64,000 bases of DNA. Source: an uncultured Bacteroides sp. (lineage in GTDB: Bacteria; Bacteroidota; Bacteroidia; Bacteroidales; Bacteroidaceae). Positions 9,786-20,196 of this stretch are shown one piece after another. Position 1 is the first letter of the stretch. Each line of letters starts with the position of its first letter. Under the pieces are notes generated by a model that worked only from the letters and a program-made list of their open reading frames with translations, was not told the DNA's origin and made no database searches. The stretch covers positions 11,178-75,177 of the forward strand of contig NZ_CABUHK010000017.1 in the NCBI RefSeq assembly GCF_902491285.1. Reading direction: 5' to 3'. A program made the position numbers and the translations under genes.

Positions 9786-11021
9786 ATGAACAGTAAAACT
9801 TCAAATATATATCCTTGGGTGGTAGTCGGATTGTTATGGGGAGTTGCTTTACTCAACTATATGGACAGGCAGATGCTCTCTACCATGCGGATTCCTATGA
9901 TGACAGATGTCCGTGAACTGGAATCGGCAGCCAATTTCGGCAGATTGATGGCGGTCTTCCTGTGGATATACGGACTGATGAGTCCCATTTCCGGGATTAT
10001 CGGCGACCGTATGAGCCGTAAATGGTTGATTGTAGGCAGTTTGTGTATATGGTCCGGAGTTACTTACCTAATGGGGTATGCCACTACTTTTGACCAGCTT
10101 TACTGGCTTCGTGGAATTATGGGAGTGAGTGAAGCGCTATACTTGCCCGCCGCACTGTCTCTGATAGCTGATTTTCATCAGGACAAGACACGTTCGCTGG
10201 CAGTGGGAATACATATGACGGGACTTTATGTCGGGCAGGCAATAGGTGGTTTCGGAGCTACTTTTGCCGCCATGTATTCCTGGCATAGTACATTCCACTG
10301 GTTTGGTATTATTGGTATAGGATATGGCGTCATTCTGGCTTTTTTCTTACGGGATAAGGAAAGGGGGACTGTCTCTGCCATACAAGAGAAAGTGAAAAAG
10401 ATACCGGTTCTGAAAAGCTTGGGTATGTTGTTCTCCAATGTCTTTTTCTGGATTATCTTGTTTTACTTCTGCGTGCCGGGCACTCCGGGATGGGCGGCAA
10501 AAAACTGGTTGCCGACTCTCTTTTCTGAGAGCCTGTCTATTGATATTTCTGTGGCAGGACCGATGTCTACCATCTCCATCGCTTTATCTTCACTGTTCGG
10601 AGTTTTAGCCGGTGGATATATATCTGACCGATGGGTGCTCAAAACTGTGCGTGGAAGAGTATATACGGGAGCTTTGGGATTGGCTTTTATTATCCCCTCT
10701 TTATTGTTCATCGGATTCGGTCATTCCATTTTCGCATTGGTGATGGGAACAGTTCTGTTCGGAGTGGGATTCGGAATGTTCGACGCAAATAATATGCCGA
10801 TTCTTTGCCAGTTTGTTTCAGCCCGTTACAGGGCGACGGCTTATGGTATTATGAATATGTGCGGAGTATTTGCGGGAGCGGCAATAACCGGTATCTTGGG
10901 AGAATCTACGGATGCCGGACATTTGGGACGCGATTTCGCGCTTCTGGCGATATTCGTATTGATTATGCTGGTCATTTTGGTCACATGTCTGCGGCCTAAG
11001 ACCATTGACATGAAAGATTAA
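9786..11021 (+). CDS. nanT: MFS transporter, probable sialic acid importer
   Basis: A 411-residue protein with twelve hydrophobic segments and MFS loop motifs (YMDRQML in helix 1, GDRMSRKWLIV after helix 2, DRWVLKTVRGRV in the second half). It resembles the anion:cation symporter branch of the family. Placed 4 bp after the sialidase and 20 bp before the esterase, it most likely carries N-acetylneuraminate (or a sialic acid derivative) across the inner membrane, as NanT does in Bacteroides fragilis. The substrate is inferred from context. Confidence 0.85.
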   Translation: MNSKTSNIYPWVVVGLLWGVALLNYMDRQMLSTMRIPMMTDVRELESAANFGRLMAVFLWIYGLMSPISGIIGDRMSRKWLIVGSLCIWSGVTYLMGYATTFDQLYWLRGIMGVSEALYLPAALSLIADFHQDKTRSLAVGIHMTGLYVGQAIGGFGATFAAMYSWHSTFHWFGIIGIGYGVILAFFLRDKERGTVSAIQEKVKKIPVLKSLGMLFSNVFFWIILFYFCVPGTPGWAAKNWLPTLFSESLSIDISVAGPMSTISIALSSLFGVLAGGYISDRWVLKTVRGRVYTGALGLAFIIPSLLFIGFGHSIFALVMGTVLFGVGFGMFDANNMPILCQFVSARYRATAYGIMNMCGVFAGAAITGILGESTDAGHLGRDFALLAIFVLIMLVILVTCLRPKTIDMKD

Positions 11022-11040
11022 TCATTTAAAACTATAAATC

Positions 11041-12465
11041 ATGAAAAAGGTACTATGCATAATTGCCGGTATGCTTTGTCTTTTACCTTTGGTAGCAAAG
11101 GTAAAGCTACCGGCAATAATAGGGAATGATATGGTATTGCAGCAGAATACCAATGCTAATCTGTGGGGATGGGCTGCCCGTTCCCGGAAAATCACAGTTA
11201 AAACATCTTGGGATAATAAAACCTATACAACCACTTCCGCATCGGACGGTACATGGAAGCTACAGGTACAGACGCCTTCTGCCGGCGGCCCTTATACTAT
11301 TACCATATCCGACGGGGAACCGGTGGCACTAACCAATGTCCTGATAGGAGAAGTATGGTTATGTTCGGGACAGTCGAATATGGAAATGCCTGTAAAGGGA
11401 TTCAGGGGACAACCGGTAAAAGGCTCATGTGACGTAATTGCAACAGCTTCGCCATCTGATAATATCCGTATGGTTACGCTTAAAATAAATAGTAGCCAGA
11501 CATTGCTGGATGATTGTATGGCAACTTCCTGGATGGAATCTACTCCGGCTAATGTTGCGGATTTCAGTGCCACTGCCTATTTCTTTGCAAGTTATCTGCG
11601 TAAAGTTTTGAATGTGCCGGTAGGCGTCATTTGTTCCAGTTGGGGCGGTTCCAAGATTGAGTCGTGGATTAATAAAGAGGTATATACGGAAAAGTTTCCG
11701 GAAATATCTTTATCAGTACTGACCAAAGACCCTAAAGACATTGCCAGACCGAAAGATGAACCTACGTTACTATACAATGCGATGATTCATCCGATAAAGC
11801 AATTCACCATTAAAGGTACTATCTGGTATCAGGGAGAAAGTAACTTAAATAATCCGCAGGTATATAAGCGGTTGTTTCCGGCGATGGTAGAGTCTTGGCG
11901 GAAAGAATGGAACCAGGGCGAATTTCCTTTTTATTATGTGCAGATAGCCCCCTATGATTACGGGCGGAAAAATGCGGATAAGACGGATGCTGCTGAAATC
12001 CGGCAAGTACAATTGGAATGTTTGAAGGAGATTCCCAATGCAGGTATGGTTGTCACGGCGGATATTGGAAATCGTACCTGTGTACATCCCTCTGACAAGG
12101 AGAGTGTAGGGAAACGGCTTGCCCTGTGGGCATTGGCAAAAACTTACCAGCGTAGCGGAACACCTTATAGCGGTCCTCTTTACAAGTCTTTTGCAATAGA
12201 TAAAGAAAAAATAATTGTGGAGTTCGATTACGCGGAAATGGGGATGACATCGTATGACCGGGAAATTGTCGGATTTGAGATTGCCGGAAAAGATGGTGTT
12301 TATTATCCGGCGAAGGCTGTTCTTTTTGATAATAAAACCAAAGTGGTGCTGACTAGCGAACAAGTTCCCGAACCGGTAGGGGTTAAGTACGGGTTCAGGA
12401 ATTATCAGCCGTTGAATTTATTTTCAAACTTCGGATTGCCGGCTTCTCCTTTTGTTGCCAAATAA
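11041..12465 (+). CDS. Sialate O-acetylesterase (SASA/SGNH hydrolase)
   Basis: A 474-residue exported esterase. It has a signal peptide (residues 1-19), a beta domain (about 20-100) and a SASA-type SGNH catalytic domain. The nucleophile is Ser112 in CSGQSNMEMP; a second conserved block is GTIWYQGESN, and the catalytic His is probably in NRTCVHPSDK. It would remove O-acetyl groups from sialic acids, which otherwise block sialidases and the aldolase. It is in line with the operon, 20 bp after the transporter. Confidence 0.9.
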   Translation: MKKVLCIIAGMLCLLPLVAKVKLPAIIGNDMVLQQNTNANLWGWAARSRKITVKTSWDNKTYTTTSASDGTWKLQVQTPSAGGPYTITISDGEPVALTNVLIGEVWLCSGQSNMEMPVKGFRGQPVKGSCDVIATASPSDNIRMVTLKINSSQTLLDDCMATSWMESTPANVADFSATAYFFASYLRKVLNVPVGVICSSWGGSKIESWINKEVYTEKFPEISLSVLTKDPKDIARPKDEPTLLYNAMIHPIKQFTIKGTIWYQGESNLNNPQVYKRLFPAMVESWRKEWNQGEFPFYYVQIAPYDYGRKNADKTDAAEIRQVQLECLKEIPNAGMVVTADIGNRTCVHPSDKESVGKRLALWALAKTYQRSGTPYSGPLYKSFAIDKEKIIVEFDYAEMGMTSYDREIVGFEIAGKDGVYYPAKAVLFDNKTKVVLTSEQVPEPVGVKYGFRNYQPLNLFSNFGLPASPFVAK

Positions 12466-12535
12466 TTTTATAATATATGAGACGAGAAAATAGAAAAACC
12501 TGAAATTAGAGTTATTAACTTGTAATCTACAATTT

Positions 12536-15500
12536 ATGTTAAATGCATTTTTATTAAAGAGTAAGCTATTCCGCATGCCGAGTATCTTACTGGTTATCCT
12601 CTCTTTCTACATGCCTGCATTTTCGGCTTCACTCGAAGCTTCGGGTATAGAACAAAAGAAGGTAACTGTGAACGGAGTTGTTTTGGACGATACACGCGAA
12701 CCGTTAATAGGGGTTTCGGTTCTGGTGAAAGGTTCTCAACAAGGAACAGTAACAGATTTGGATGGGAAATATTCCATCATTGCTCCGGCAGATGGTATTC
12801 TGGTATTTTCATTTGTAGGAATGGAAAAACAGGAAATACCGGTGAAGGGGCGGAGCAACATCCTGGTGACGATGAAAAGCAGTTCGGTTGCCTTGTCGGA
12901 TGTTGTTGTTATCGGGTATGGTAAACAGTCTAAGGCAGCATTGACGAGTGCCATCACTAAGGTGGATTCAAAAGATATGGCAATTTCACCGACAGGAAAT
13001 CCGATGTCAATGTTGCAGGGTAAAGTACCGGGAATGGAAATCCGTGTAAATTCCGGCCAGCCGGGATCCGATCCTCAGATTATAGTACGCGGCGGAACGA
13101 CTACCGCACCTGAAAGTGATTCTCCTATGGTAATCATTGATGGTGTGATTCGTACTATGAAGGATATTAATTATGCGGATATAGAAACGATACAAGTACT
13201 GAAAGACGCAGCTTCGACAGCTATTTATGGTTCAAAGGCTTCCCGTGGTATCGTTATGATTACGACCAAACAGGGAAAAGCAGGTAAAGGAAGCATCTCT
13301 TTCAGCTATGGATTGTCTGTAGACCACCAGCCGAAGAGAATGCCGCTGTCCGGTGCCCGTGAGTATCTTACCGCAACCCGTACGGCTGCGCTACATGCAA
13401 CCGACCCGGATAAATATCTGTCAGGCACGTTTGCAATGAGCACTGCCAACAAACGGAATGCTTTGAATACGACCGCTTTTCTGGATGACTATATAACTAA
13501 TTATGGTCAGGGGTATGTAGAAGATCTGTTGTATAACCAGGGGTGGGAGATGATGGAAGACCCTGCCAATCCCGGTAAGATGTTGATTTTTAAGGAAACG
13601 GACTTTCAGGATAATCTCTTCCAGACACCGGTCAATCATGATTTTAATATAAACTTCAGCGGGGGTAACGAGAAAGCGACTTACTATATGAGTCTGGGTT
13701 ATCTTACTCAAGACGGTATTGTTGTAGGTACTAATTACAATCGTTGGAGTTTTCTGACAAATGCTTCGTACAAGATTCGCAAGAACCTTACAGTAAGAGG
13801 TATGGTAAACTACTCCATGAGAACAACAGCGGGCATTAACGAGAACAATGTAATGTCGCGGGCTGCCAAGATGCCACCTACGGTACGCCAATATTATGAA
13901 GACGGAACTCCGGCTCCGGGTGAGCTGACAAGCTCATTCCGTACTCGTCTGCATGAAGTTTATTATCAGGAAAAGGAAAACAGGGTGAGCCGAATCAATC
14001 TTTCTGCCGAACTGGATTGGGAAATTATTCCGGGACTGCATCTCAAACCCATGTTCTCGTACACCAATAATGAAGGTAAAGACCATAATTTCGAAAGATA
14101 CAATGAAGTGGTGAAGAACAGACCGGTGTCCGAAGCGCATAATATGGACCTGCATTATCAGTATGACCTTATTTTGAACTATACGAAGACAATAAAGGAT
14201 AAGCATAATTTGGATTTGATGGCCGGTGGCAACTATATTTATGATAACTGGTATCGTTTCAGCGGCTCCGGTTATGGCGGTACATCGGATTATATTGAAA
14301 CACTGAACGGTATTGCGGCTGAATCAGCCAAAACCACTTCCACTTTTGAAGAGAAGAAGATGAACAGTTACTTCGGGCGTGTCAATTACAATTATGATAT
14401 GAAATACCTGTTTTCTGCAAGTATCCGTTATGACGGTTCTTCCCACTTTGCGGCCAATCACAAGTTTGCAGCTTTTCCGGGTGTATCTGCCGGATGGAAC
14501 ATGCATCGTGAGGCTTTCTTTGAACCTTTGTCGAAAGTAGTCAGCAATTTGAAACTTAGAGCCAGTTGGGGAAAAACAGGATATGACAATCTTGCGCTCG
14601 AAAATACGGAAGGCTCTTATGAAGCCGGTAAGAACTATGCAGGCGAAGCAGGTATCTTGAATACGGTGCTTATGAACCGTAATCTGTTATGGGAAGAAAC
14701 AACCTCAACCGATTTGGGGCTTGAAGCCGGTTTCCTGAATAACCGCATCAATCTGTCTTTCGATGCCTATTATAAAAAGACAACAAACCGTTTGTTGAAC
14801 GAGAACTTATGGTCGGAAACGGGATTTGCTTCCATCAAGTCCAATTTCGGTTCTTTGAACACGAAAGGGGTGGAAATCGCTATCAATGCGATTCCGATAC
14901 AAACTCATGATTTCCGTTGGAATATAGATGCCAACTTCTCGATTTGGAGAACAACAATCGGTAAATTGCCCAATAATGGTGCAGATAAGAATCGTACCGG
15001 TGGCGGAATCATTTTCGACCCGAAGTTGGGAAAATATGTTGAGGTTGGCGGATTTGCGGAAGGAGAGCGCTTCGGTTCCCGCTTTGCTTATCAGTTGGAC
15101 GGAGTTTATTCTACGGATGAGGATGCGGCCAATGCTCCATATGATGAAGGAGTATCTTCCGGATGGCTGGGTAAAGGAAAATGTGCCGGTGATGCAATCT
15201 GGCGTGATGTGGATGGAAATGGTATCATCAACTCCAAAGACATGGTGTTCGTAGGTTATATTCATCCAGATAAGATGGGGTCTTTCAATAATACTTTCAC
15301 TTACAAGAATTTTACTTTACGGATTGCTACGGACTTCTCGTTAGGTAATGTGATTGATAACCATTTCAGGGCACAGGCGAACGCAAATTCACGGAATAAC
15401 TTTGCAACGATTCATGATGTGGCCAGTAGCAAGATGTGGCACAAACCGGGTGATATAGCTTCTATTCCCCGTTATGATGTAGAGTCTGACTGGGATAACG

Positions 15501-15799
15501 GAAAGCGTAATCATGGTCGTCCGAGCAGTTCTACCATTGGTTTTAGTGGTGGCAGTGCCAACACCTTGTATATAAAGAAAGGTGATTATCTGGCATTTCG
15601 TGAAGTCTCCCTATCATATCCCTTGCGTACCAAGTGGCTGCGTGCCGCTAAGATTGAAACGCTGGACTTGACGGCAGCTGTCTATAATTTAGGATATTGG
15701 ACTGCTTATGACGGACTTACTCCTGAAGTAATTGGTGCTGATGCCGGTAAATATTCCCGTCCGCGTCAGTTTATATTCTCTGTAAAATTTACAATGTAA
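12536..15799 (+). CDS. SusC/RagA-family TonB-linked outer membrane transporter
   Basis: A 1087-residue SusC-type receptor. A signal region (about 1-32) is followed by a carboxypeptidase-regulatory-like domain (VNGVVLDDTREPLIGVSVLV, then GTVTDLDGKYSI), a plug domain with the SusC motif (QVLKDAASTAIYGSKASRGIVMITTK) and a 22-strand barrel ending in F-T-M. There is no STN domain, so it is not expected to signal through FecR. It should import sialylated or desialylated oligosaccharides together with the SusD protein 15 bp downstream. The short palindrome TTGTA-ATC-TACAA (12520-12532) lies just before the start; its meaning is open. Confidence 0.95.
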   Translation: MLNAFLLKSKLFRMPSILLVILSFYMPAFSASLEASGIEQKKVTVNGVVLDDTREPLIGVSVLVKGSQQGTVTDLDGKYSIIAPADGILVFSFVGMEKQEIPVKGRSNILVTMKSSSVALSDVVVIGYGKQSKAALTSAITKVDSKDMAISPTGNPMSMLQGKVPGMEIRVNSGQPGSDPQIIVRGGTTTAPESDSPMVIIDGVIRTMKDINYADIETIQVLKDAASTAIYGSKASRGIVMITTKQGKAGKGSISFSYGLSVDHQPKRMPLSGAREYLTATRTAALHATDPDKYLSGTFAMSTANKRNALNTTAFLDDYITNYGQGYVEDLLYNQGWEMMEDPANPGKMLIFKETDFQDNLFQTPVNHDFNINFSGGNEKATYYMSLGYLTQDGIVVGTNYNRWSFLTNASYKIRKNLTVRGMVNYSMRTTAGINENNVMSRAAKMPPTVRQYYEDGTPAPGELTSSFRTRLHEVYYQEKENRVSRINLSAELDWEIIPGLHLKPMFSYTNNEGKDHNFERYNEVVKNRPVSEAHNMDLHYQYDLILNYTKTIKDKHNLDLMAGGNYIYDNWYRFSGSGYGGTSDYIETLNGIAAESAKTTSTFEEKKMNSYFGRVNYNYDMKYLFSASIRYDGSSHFAANHKFAAFPGVSAGWNMHREAFFEPLSKVVSNLKLRASWGKTGYDNLALENTEGSYEAGKNYAGEAGILNTVLMNRNLLWEETTSTDLGLEAGFLNNRINLSFDAYYKKTTNRLLNENLWSETGFASIKSNFGSLNTKGVEIAINAIPIQTHDFRWNIDANFSIWRTTIGKLPNNGADKNRTGGGIIFDPKLGKYVEVGGFAEGERFGSRFAYQLDGVYSTDEDAANAPYDEGVSSGWLGKGKCAGDAIWRDVDGNGIINSKDMVFVGYIHPDKMGSFNNTFTYKNFTLRIATDFSLGNVIDNHFRAQANANSRNNFATIHDVASSKMWHKPGDIASIPRYDVESDWDNGKRNHGRPSSSTIGFSGGSANTLYIKKGDYLAFREVSLSYPLRTKWLRAAKIETLDLTAAVYNLGYWTAYDGLTPEVIGADAGKYSRPRQFIFSVKFTM

Positions 15800-15813
15800 C
15801 ATTAAAGTAAACG

Positions 15814-17274
15814 ATGATGAGAACTAAATTAATAATGTTTAGTATAATGGCTGCCTGCAGTTTGGGTAGTTGTGAATCTATTTTGGAGATAGAGCCTATT
15901 TCTGAAATAACTATGGCAAATTATTGGAAATCGGAATCTGACGTGAAAGGTTACCTGAATGGTCTTTATTCGGATTATAGGGGAATGACTAGTACCACTC
16001 TGTATGGAGAAGACCGTGGAGATGCTATGGTATCGGGAGTGATTGGCGGCGTTTCGCGTTCGCATCAGCATGAGTTGAATGAAGAATATGGATTGGACTG
16101 GCGTACTTTCTATGAGAACATTCATCATTGTAATATGATAATCAAATATGCTCCGGGAATTGACTTTACATTGGAAAATGAGAAGAAACGTATTTTGGCG
16201 CAGGCATATACTTTCAGGGCAAAGGCTTACCTCACTTTAACTCAGATGTGGGGAGACGTGCCTATTGTTTTAAATCCGACGGAATCCTATGATAAGGAAT
16301 CACGTCCGGCGCGTAATGCGGCTTCTGAAGTGATGACGCAAATTCTTTCAGACGTCCGGACTGCAATCGACTTGTTCCCGGAAACGAATATTCTGGATAA
16401 GAACCGGATTTCAAGACCTGCTGCATTATGTCTGAAAGCAGAAGCGCTGGCATGGAAATATACAGTTCAGAAGAGTAATGACAAGAATGACTTGACGGAT
16501 GCAATTTCCGCATTGGAAGAAGTGGAAAAGTGTGGAGTGAGTATGATGGATAAATATGCGGATATTTTCGATGTGGCAAACAAGAAGAACAGCGAAATCA
16601 TTTTCTCTATTTATCTGAAGAAAGATGAATATAACAATATGTATATGTCTACGTTGTCCATGTCTGCCGCAGCCGGACTGCTGACTAACGATATCGTGAA
16701 CAAAGAAGACATTCCGTATACTAATTCCACAATAGCCCGCCATGTGTATGCTCCGTCTCCTCGTCTGATTTCACTTTTTAGTGATAAGGACAACCGGGCT
16801 TCGTCAGCGTACATCAATGCCATAAATTCAAAAGGGGCAGTAGTCTTTACTTCACAGAACAAATTTCGGGGGACAGCTTATACCGACGACCGTTATTATG
16901 ATAATGATATCGTAGTCTATCGTTTGGGCGAAGTCAAATTGCTGAAAGCGGAATTGTTATGTTACCTGGGTGGTGACAATGTACAAAAGGCTATTGATGC
17001 CATGTTCTCTACCCGTAATCGTGCCGGAATCGGAGCTTATACCGAAAGCATGGATCAGAAAGTGGTGCAGAAAGAAATATTGGACGAACGGGGCAGGGAA
17101 TTATGTTTTGAGTTGAAACGTTGGCCTGACTTGATGCGGGCGCACCATGCGGGTACTATTGATATTTATAGTTATATACCTAATCTGGTTGGTAAATCCA
17201 CTCCATTGTATTTCCCGATTTTGAAGAAGATGATTGACTTGAATCCTAATTTGGAACAAACTGACGGTTATTAA
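15814..17274 (+). CDS. SusD/RagB-family nutrient-binding lipoprotein
   Basis: A 486-residue SusD protein with a lipobox ending LGSC (Cys20). N-terminal text of the SusD type (SILEIEPISEITMANYWKSESDVKGYLNGLY) is followed by the helical TPR-like core and the C-terminal motif DERGRELCFELKRWPDLMR. It follows its SusC partner closely and would act as the lid and glycan-binding subunit of the transporter on the cell surface. Confidence 0.95.
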   Translation: MMRTKLIMFSIMAACSLGSCESILEIEPISEITMANYWKSESDVKGYLNGLYSDYRGMTSTTLYGEDRGDAMVSGVIGGVSRSHQHELNEEYGLDWRTFYENIHHCNMIIKYAPGIDFTLENEKKRILAQAYTFRAKAYLTLTQMWGDVPIVLNPTESYDKESRPARNAASEVMTQILSDVRTAIDLFPETNILDKNRISRPAALCLKAEALAWKYTVQKSNDKNDLTDAISALEEVEKCGVSMMDKYADIFDVANKKNSEIIFSIYLKKDEYNNMYMSTLSMSAAAGLLTNDIVNKEDIPYTNSTIARHVYAPSPRLISLFSDKDNRASSAYINAINSKGAVVFTSQNKFRGTAYTDDRYYDNDIVVYRLGEVKLLKAELLCYLGGDNVQKAIDAMFSTRNRAGIGAYTESMDQKVVQKEILDERGRELCFELKRWPDLMRAHHAGTIDIYSYIPNLVGKSTPLYFPILKKMIDLNPNLEQTDGY

Positions 17275-17286
17275 AAAGTAGAAGCA

Positions 17287-18396
17287 ATGAAGAATTTAAA
17301 CTTAATATTTGTATGGGTGTGCCTGTTGTTTATATCGACAGCATGCAATGATGTGGAGCCGAGCATATCTTCTTTACCGGTTCCCACAAGCAAGCCTTAT
17401 TCTATCAATAGGGAAGGATATGCTTATTTCAGAATTCCCACTATGGTGATTACTAATAGTGGCACGATATTGGCATTTGCCGAGGGACGTCGTAATGGAC
17501 CTGAAGATGAAGGGGATATCGACATCGTATTAAAGCGTTCTACAGATAAAGGGAAGACTTGGGGACCGTTGATAACGGTCAAGGATGATGGCGAAAATCG
17601 TTGCCGTAATCAAGTGCCTATTTATCTTCCGGATATCAATCGCGTCATTTTATTATCTTGCTGGAATCCGGGAGCAACGGGGACTAATTCTATATTTATG
17701 ACTTATTCGGATGATGAGGGATTGACATGGGCAAAAGAAAAAGACATAACCGCTTCCGTCACCCCTGACAAATACAGATGGTATGCTACGGGACCTTGTC
17801 ATGGAATAGTAAAACAGTTTGAACCTCATAAGGGGAGAATTGTGGTTCCGTGTAATCACAATACCACTACTTCCGGTGCGGGGCGTTCTCATGTGATATA
17901 CTCGGATGATAAAGGGGAAACCTGGCATTTGGGTGGTATCATGGACGTGGACTATACGAATGAAAGTACCGTAACCGAATTAAGTAACGGTGATTTAATG
18001 CTGAATATGCGTAAGCAGTCCAATACAGAGAAATATAGAATGGTTTCTACCAGTACGGATGGTGGACTGACATGGAGTCCGTGTAAGTACACTACATTGA
18101 AAGAGCCGATATGTCAGGGTTCCATACTCTTTTACGGTTTGGGAGATGATGGTAAAGGAATTATTTTGTTCTCGAATCCGGATAGCCAGACCAATCGCAA
18201 TAATAATACGTTGAAGATGAGCGAGGACGACGGCGTAACCTGGAAGAAGCAATATTCCTATACAGGCAGTGATTATGGAGGATATTCTGATATTGCCCGT
18301 TATCCTGACGGTACGATTGGAGTGTTATATGAATATGGATTCAAGAATATCGGTGGTATTGCTTTTCAGAATGTTGAGTTGTCACAGTTGCAATAA
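17287..18396 (+). CDS. Second exo-alpha-sialidase (GH33), lipoprotein
   Basis: A 369-residue short sialidase without an extra N-terminal domain. The lipobox is STAC (Cys20), so it is likely displayed on the outer membrane. FRIP is at residues 48-51 (YFRIPTMVI). Five Asp boxes are seen: STDKGKTWGP, SDDEGLTWAK, SDDKGETWHL, STDGGLTWSP and SEDDGVTWKK. EGRRNGPEDEGD holds the acidic residues expected near the active site. Unlike the 546-residue enzyme at 8142 it is probably surface-exposed, so the two may act at different places or on different linkages. Confidence 0.93.
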   Translation: MKNLNLIFVWVCLLFISTACNDVEPSISSLPVPTSKPYSINREGYAYFRIPTMVITNSGTILAFAEGRRNGPEDEGDIDIVLKRSTDKGKTWGPLITVKDDGENRCRNQVPIYLPDINRVILLSCWNPGATGTNSIFMTYSDDEGLTWAKEKDITASVTPDKYRWYATGPCHGIVKQFEPHKGRIVVPCNHNTTTSGAGRSHVIYSDDKGETWHLGGIMDVDYTNESTVTELSNGDLMLNMRKQSNTEKYRMVSTSTDGGLTWSPCKYTTLKEPICQGSILFYGLGDDGKGIILFSNPDSQTNRNNNTLKMSEDDGVTWKKQYSYTGSDYGGYSDIARYPDGTIGVLYEYGFKNIGGIAFQNVELSQLQ

Positions 18397-18427
18397 AACA
18401 ATGCATAGAATTAAAAAATAGATTGAT

Positions 18428-19972
18428 ATGAAAAAGATAATATATTTCTTGCTCGTATGTGTAGGGGTCTTTTATGCCTGCAAAGACGAAGAACAAGTAC
18501 TGTTGAATGCAGATTTTATTTCAGACAAGCAAACCATATCTGCCGGGGAGAAGGTCTGTTTTATGGATAAGTCTGCCGGAGAGCCTGTACGATGGGACTG
18601 GGCTTTTGAGGGTGGTGAACCCAGTGTGTCTAACTTGTTCAGCCCGGAAATTGTATATAATTATCCGGGAACTTATACCGTGAAATTAAGAGTAGGCCGG
18701 GGGACTGACAATGCAGAAACAGAGATACAGCAATATATAACTGTTGTCTATCCTGATGAAATTACTGTAGCTTTTAAATCCAATAAAACCCAGGCATTGA
18801 GTGATGAGACTATTGGTTTCACGGATTTGTCCATAGGCTTCCCGTCTACCTGGTTGTGGGAATTTATTCCTACAGAAGGTCGTACCGTTACATCGACAGA
18901 ACAGAATCCGAGTCTGGTATTTGAACCGGGAGTCTACTCTGTGAAGTTGACCGTTACTAATCCCAAGACGACGGCTACGCTTACAAAAGAGAACTATCTG
19001 AATATTATTGATAAGAACTCAGTAGCGGCAGACGTCACGGCAGACCGGTGTATGGTTATAGAAGGTGAAACCGTATCATTCAAAGATGCCAGCTTGGGAC
19101 GTCCTACTCACTGGAACTGGACATTTGAAGGTGGAACGCCCTCTACTTCCAATGAGCAGAATCCGACTGTCGCTTATTCAACTGCCGGTAGGTATAAAGT
19201 TACTTTAGTCGCTTCTAATGATATGAATACTTCTACAGCCGAGCAGGAAGGATATATCACTGTATTGCCTGGTAAAGATATTGTTCTTTTCTATCCGTTT
19301 GAGGGTGACAGTAAAGATATGGGTCCTAATGGCATTCATCCGGAAGTTCTTAAACTGGGAGATAATATGGATGTCAACTTTAATGCACCTGCCCGTAAGG
19401 AAGGATTTACTTGTGCCGAGTTCAGAAGTAAGGATAATCAGAATTATGCTTTCTTGTCGTTGCCGGATAATGATGCATTAGACTTCCAGGCCACTCCGGT
19501 GACTACCTCTTTCTGGGTGAAAACATCGAATAAGACAGCTACTAATATAGGTGTATTCCAGCATGGATCTGGTCCTAATGCCAGTGCAGATGGAAAGAAT
19601 AAGCAGACTTGGTTCAGGTTTCAGAAGTCCAATCCGTTCATAAGATACGTCATTGAGTATACAGGTCTTTCCGGAAACTGGACCGATTATAAGACAAAAG
19701 CTATGACGGATGGAGAGTGGCATCATTATGTATGTGTGCATGCCAATGGAAGCACTTATTTGTATATTGACGGGGTAAAAGAAGCGGAAGCACTCAATAA
19801 AGGCTTGAAACCTATTGACCGGAAACCTTATTTTATCGGTGCAATGTATAGAGGAGCAGAGGGTTCTCGTTCTTATGAAAACTTTATGGATGGCTATATA
19901 GATGATTATCTGGTGTATAACCGTGCATTCACGGCAGCAGAAGCAAAAGCACTTTATGATAGTATGAAATAA
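18428..19972 (+). CDS. Surface lipoprotein with three PKD domains and a LamG/concanavalin-like domain
   Basis: A 514-residue lipoprotein (lipobox FYAC, Cys18). Three PKD-type repeats are visible at about residues 26-105, 108-192 and 196-282, each with a W-x-W/T-F-EGG-x-P-S core (RWDWAFEGGEPSVSN, TWLWEFIPTEGR, HWNWTFEGGTPSTSN). They are followed by a LamG-like domain (about 285-514; IVLFYPFEGDSKDMGPNG, WHHYVCVHANGSTYLYIDG). No catalytic motif is seen. By its place at the end of a sialic-acid locus it is probably a surface glycan-binding protein. A strong terminator follows. Confidence 0.85.
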   Translation: MKKIIYFLLVCVGVFYACKDEEQVLLNADFISDKQTISAGEKVCFMDKSAGEPVRWDWAFEGGEPSVSNLFSPEIVYNYPGTYTVKLRVGRGTDNAETEIQQYITVVYPDEITVAFKSNKTQALSDETIGFTDLSIGFPSTWLWEFIPTEGRTVTSTEQNPSLVFEPGVYSVKLTVTNPKTTATLTKENYLNIIDKNSVAADVTADRCMVIEGETVSFKDASLGRPTHWNWTFEGGTPSTSNEQNPTVAYSTAGRYKVTLVASNDMNTSTAEQEGYITVLPGKDIVLFYPFEGDSKDMGPNGIHPEVLKLGDNMDVNFNAPARKEGFTCAEFRSKDNQNYAFLSLPDNDALDFQATPVTTSFWVKTSNKTATNIGVFQHGSGPNASADGKNKQTWFRFQKSNPFIRYVIEYTGLSGNWTDYKTKAMTDGEWHHYVCVHANGSTYLYIDGVKEAEALNKGLKPIDRKPYFIGAMYRGAEGSRSYENFMDGYIDDYLVYNRAFTAAEAKALYDSMK

Positions 19973-20001
19973 GAAATATAATACTTCTGCAATTTTTAAT
20001 T

Positions 20002-20038
20002 AAAGGCAACTACTTCAAATTATGGATTAGTTGCCTTT
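20002..20038 (+). terminator. Terminator of the sialic acid operon
   Basis: AAAGGCAACTA (20002-20012) pairs exactly with TAGTTGCCTTT (20028-20038), followed by TTC. It lies 30 bp after the last gene of the locus. Confidence 0.75.
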
Positions 20039-20196
20039 TCTATGTCTTGTCTTTCTGCTTAATGTCCTTTACTGTTATAAAAGAATAATAATCAGAAGTT
20101 TGTCGTATTTCCGGGAATTAATACCGTAACTTGCAAGAAAGGAAATCCCGTCTATTTTATCCCCGAATATAAACTATCCTAAAAAAGAAATGAATT

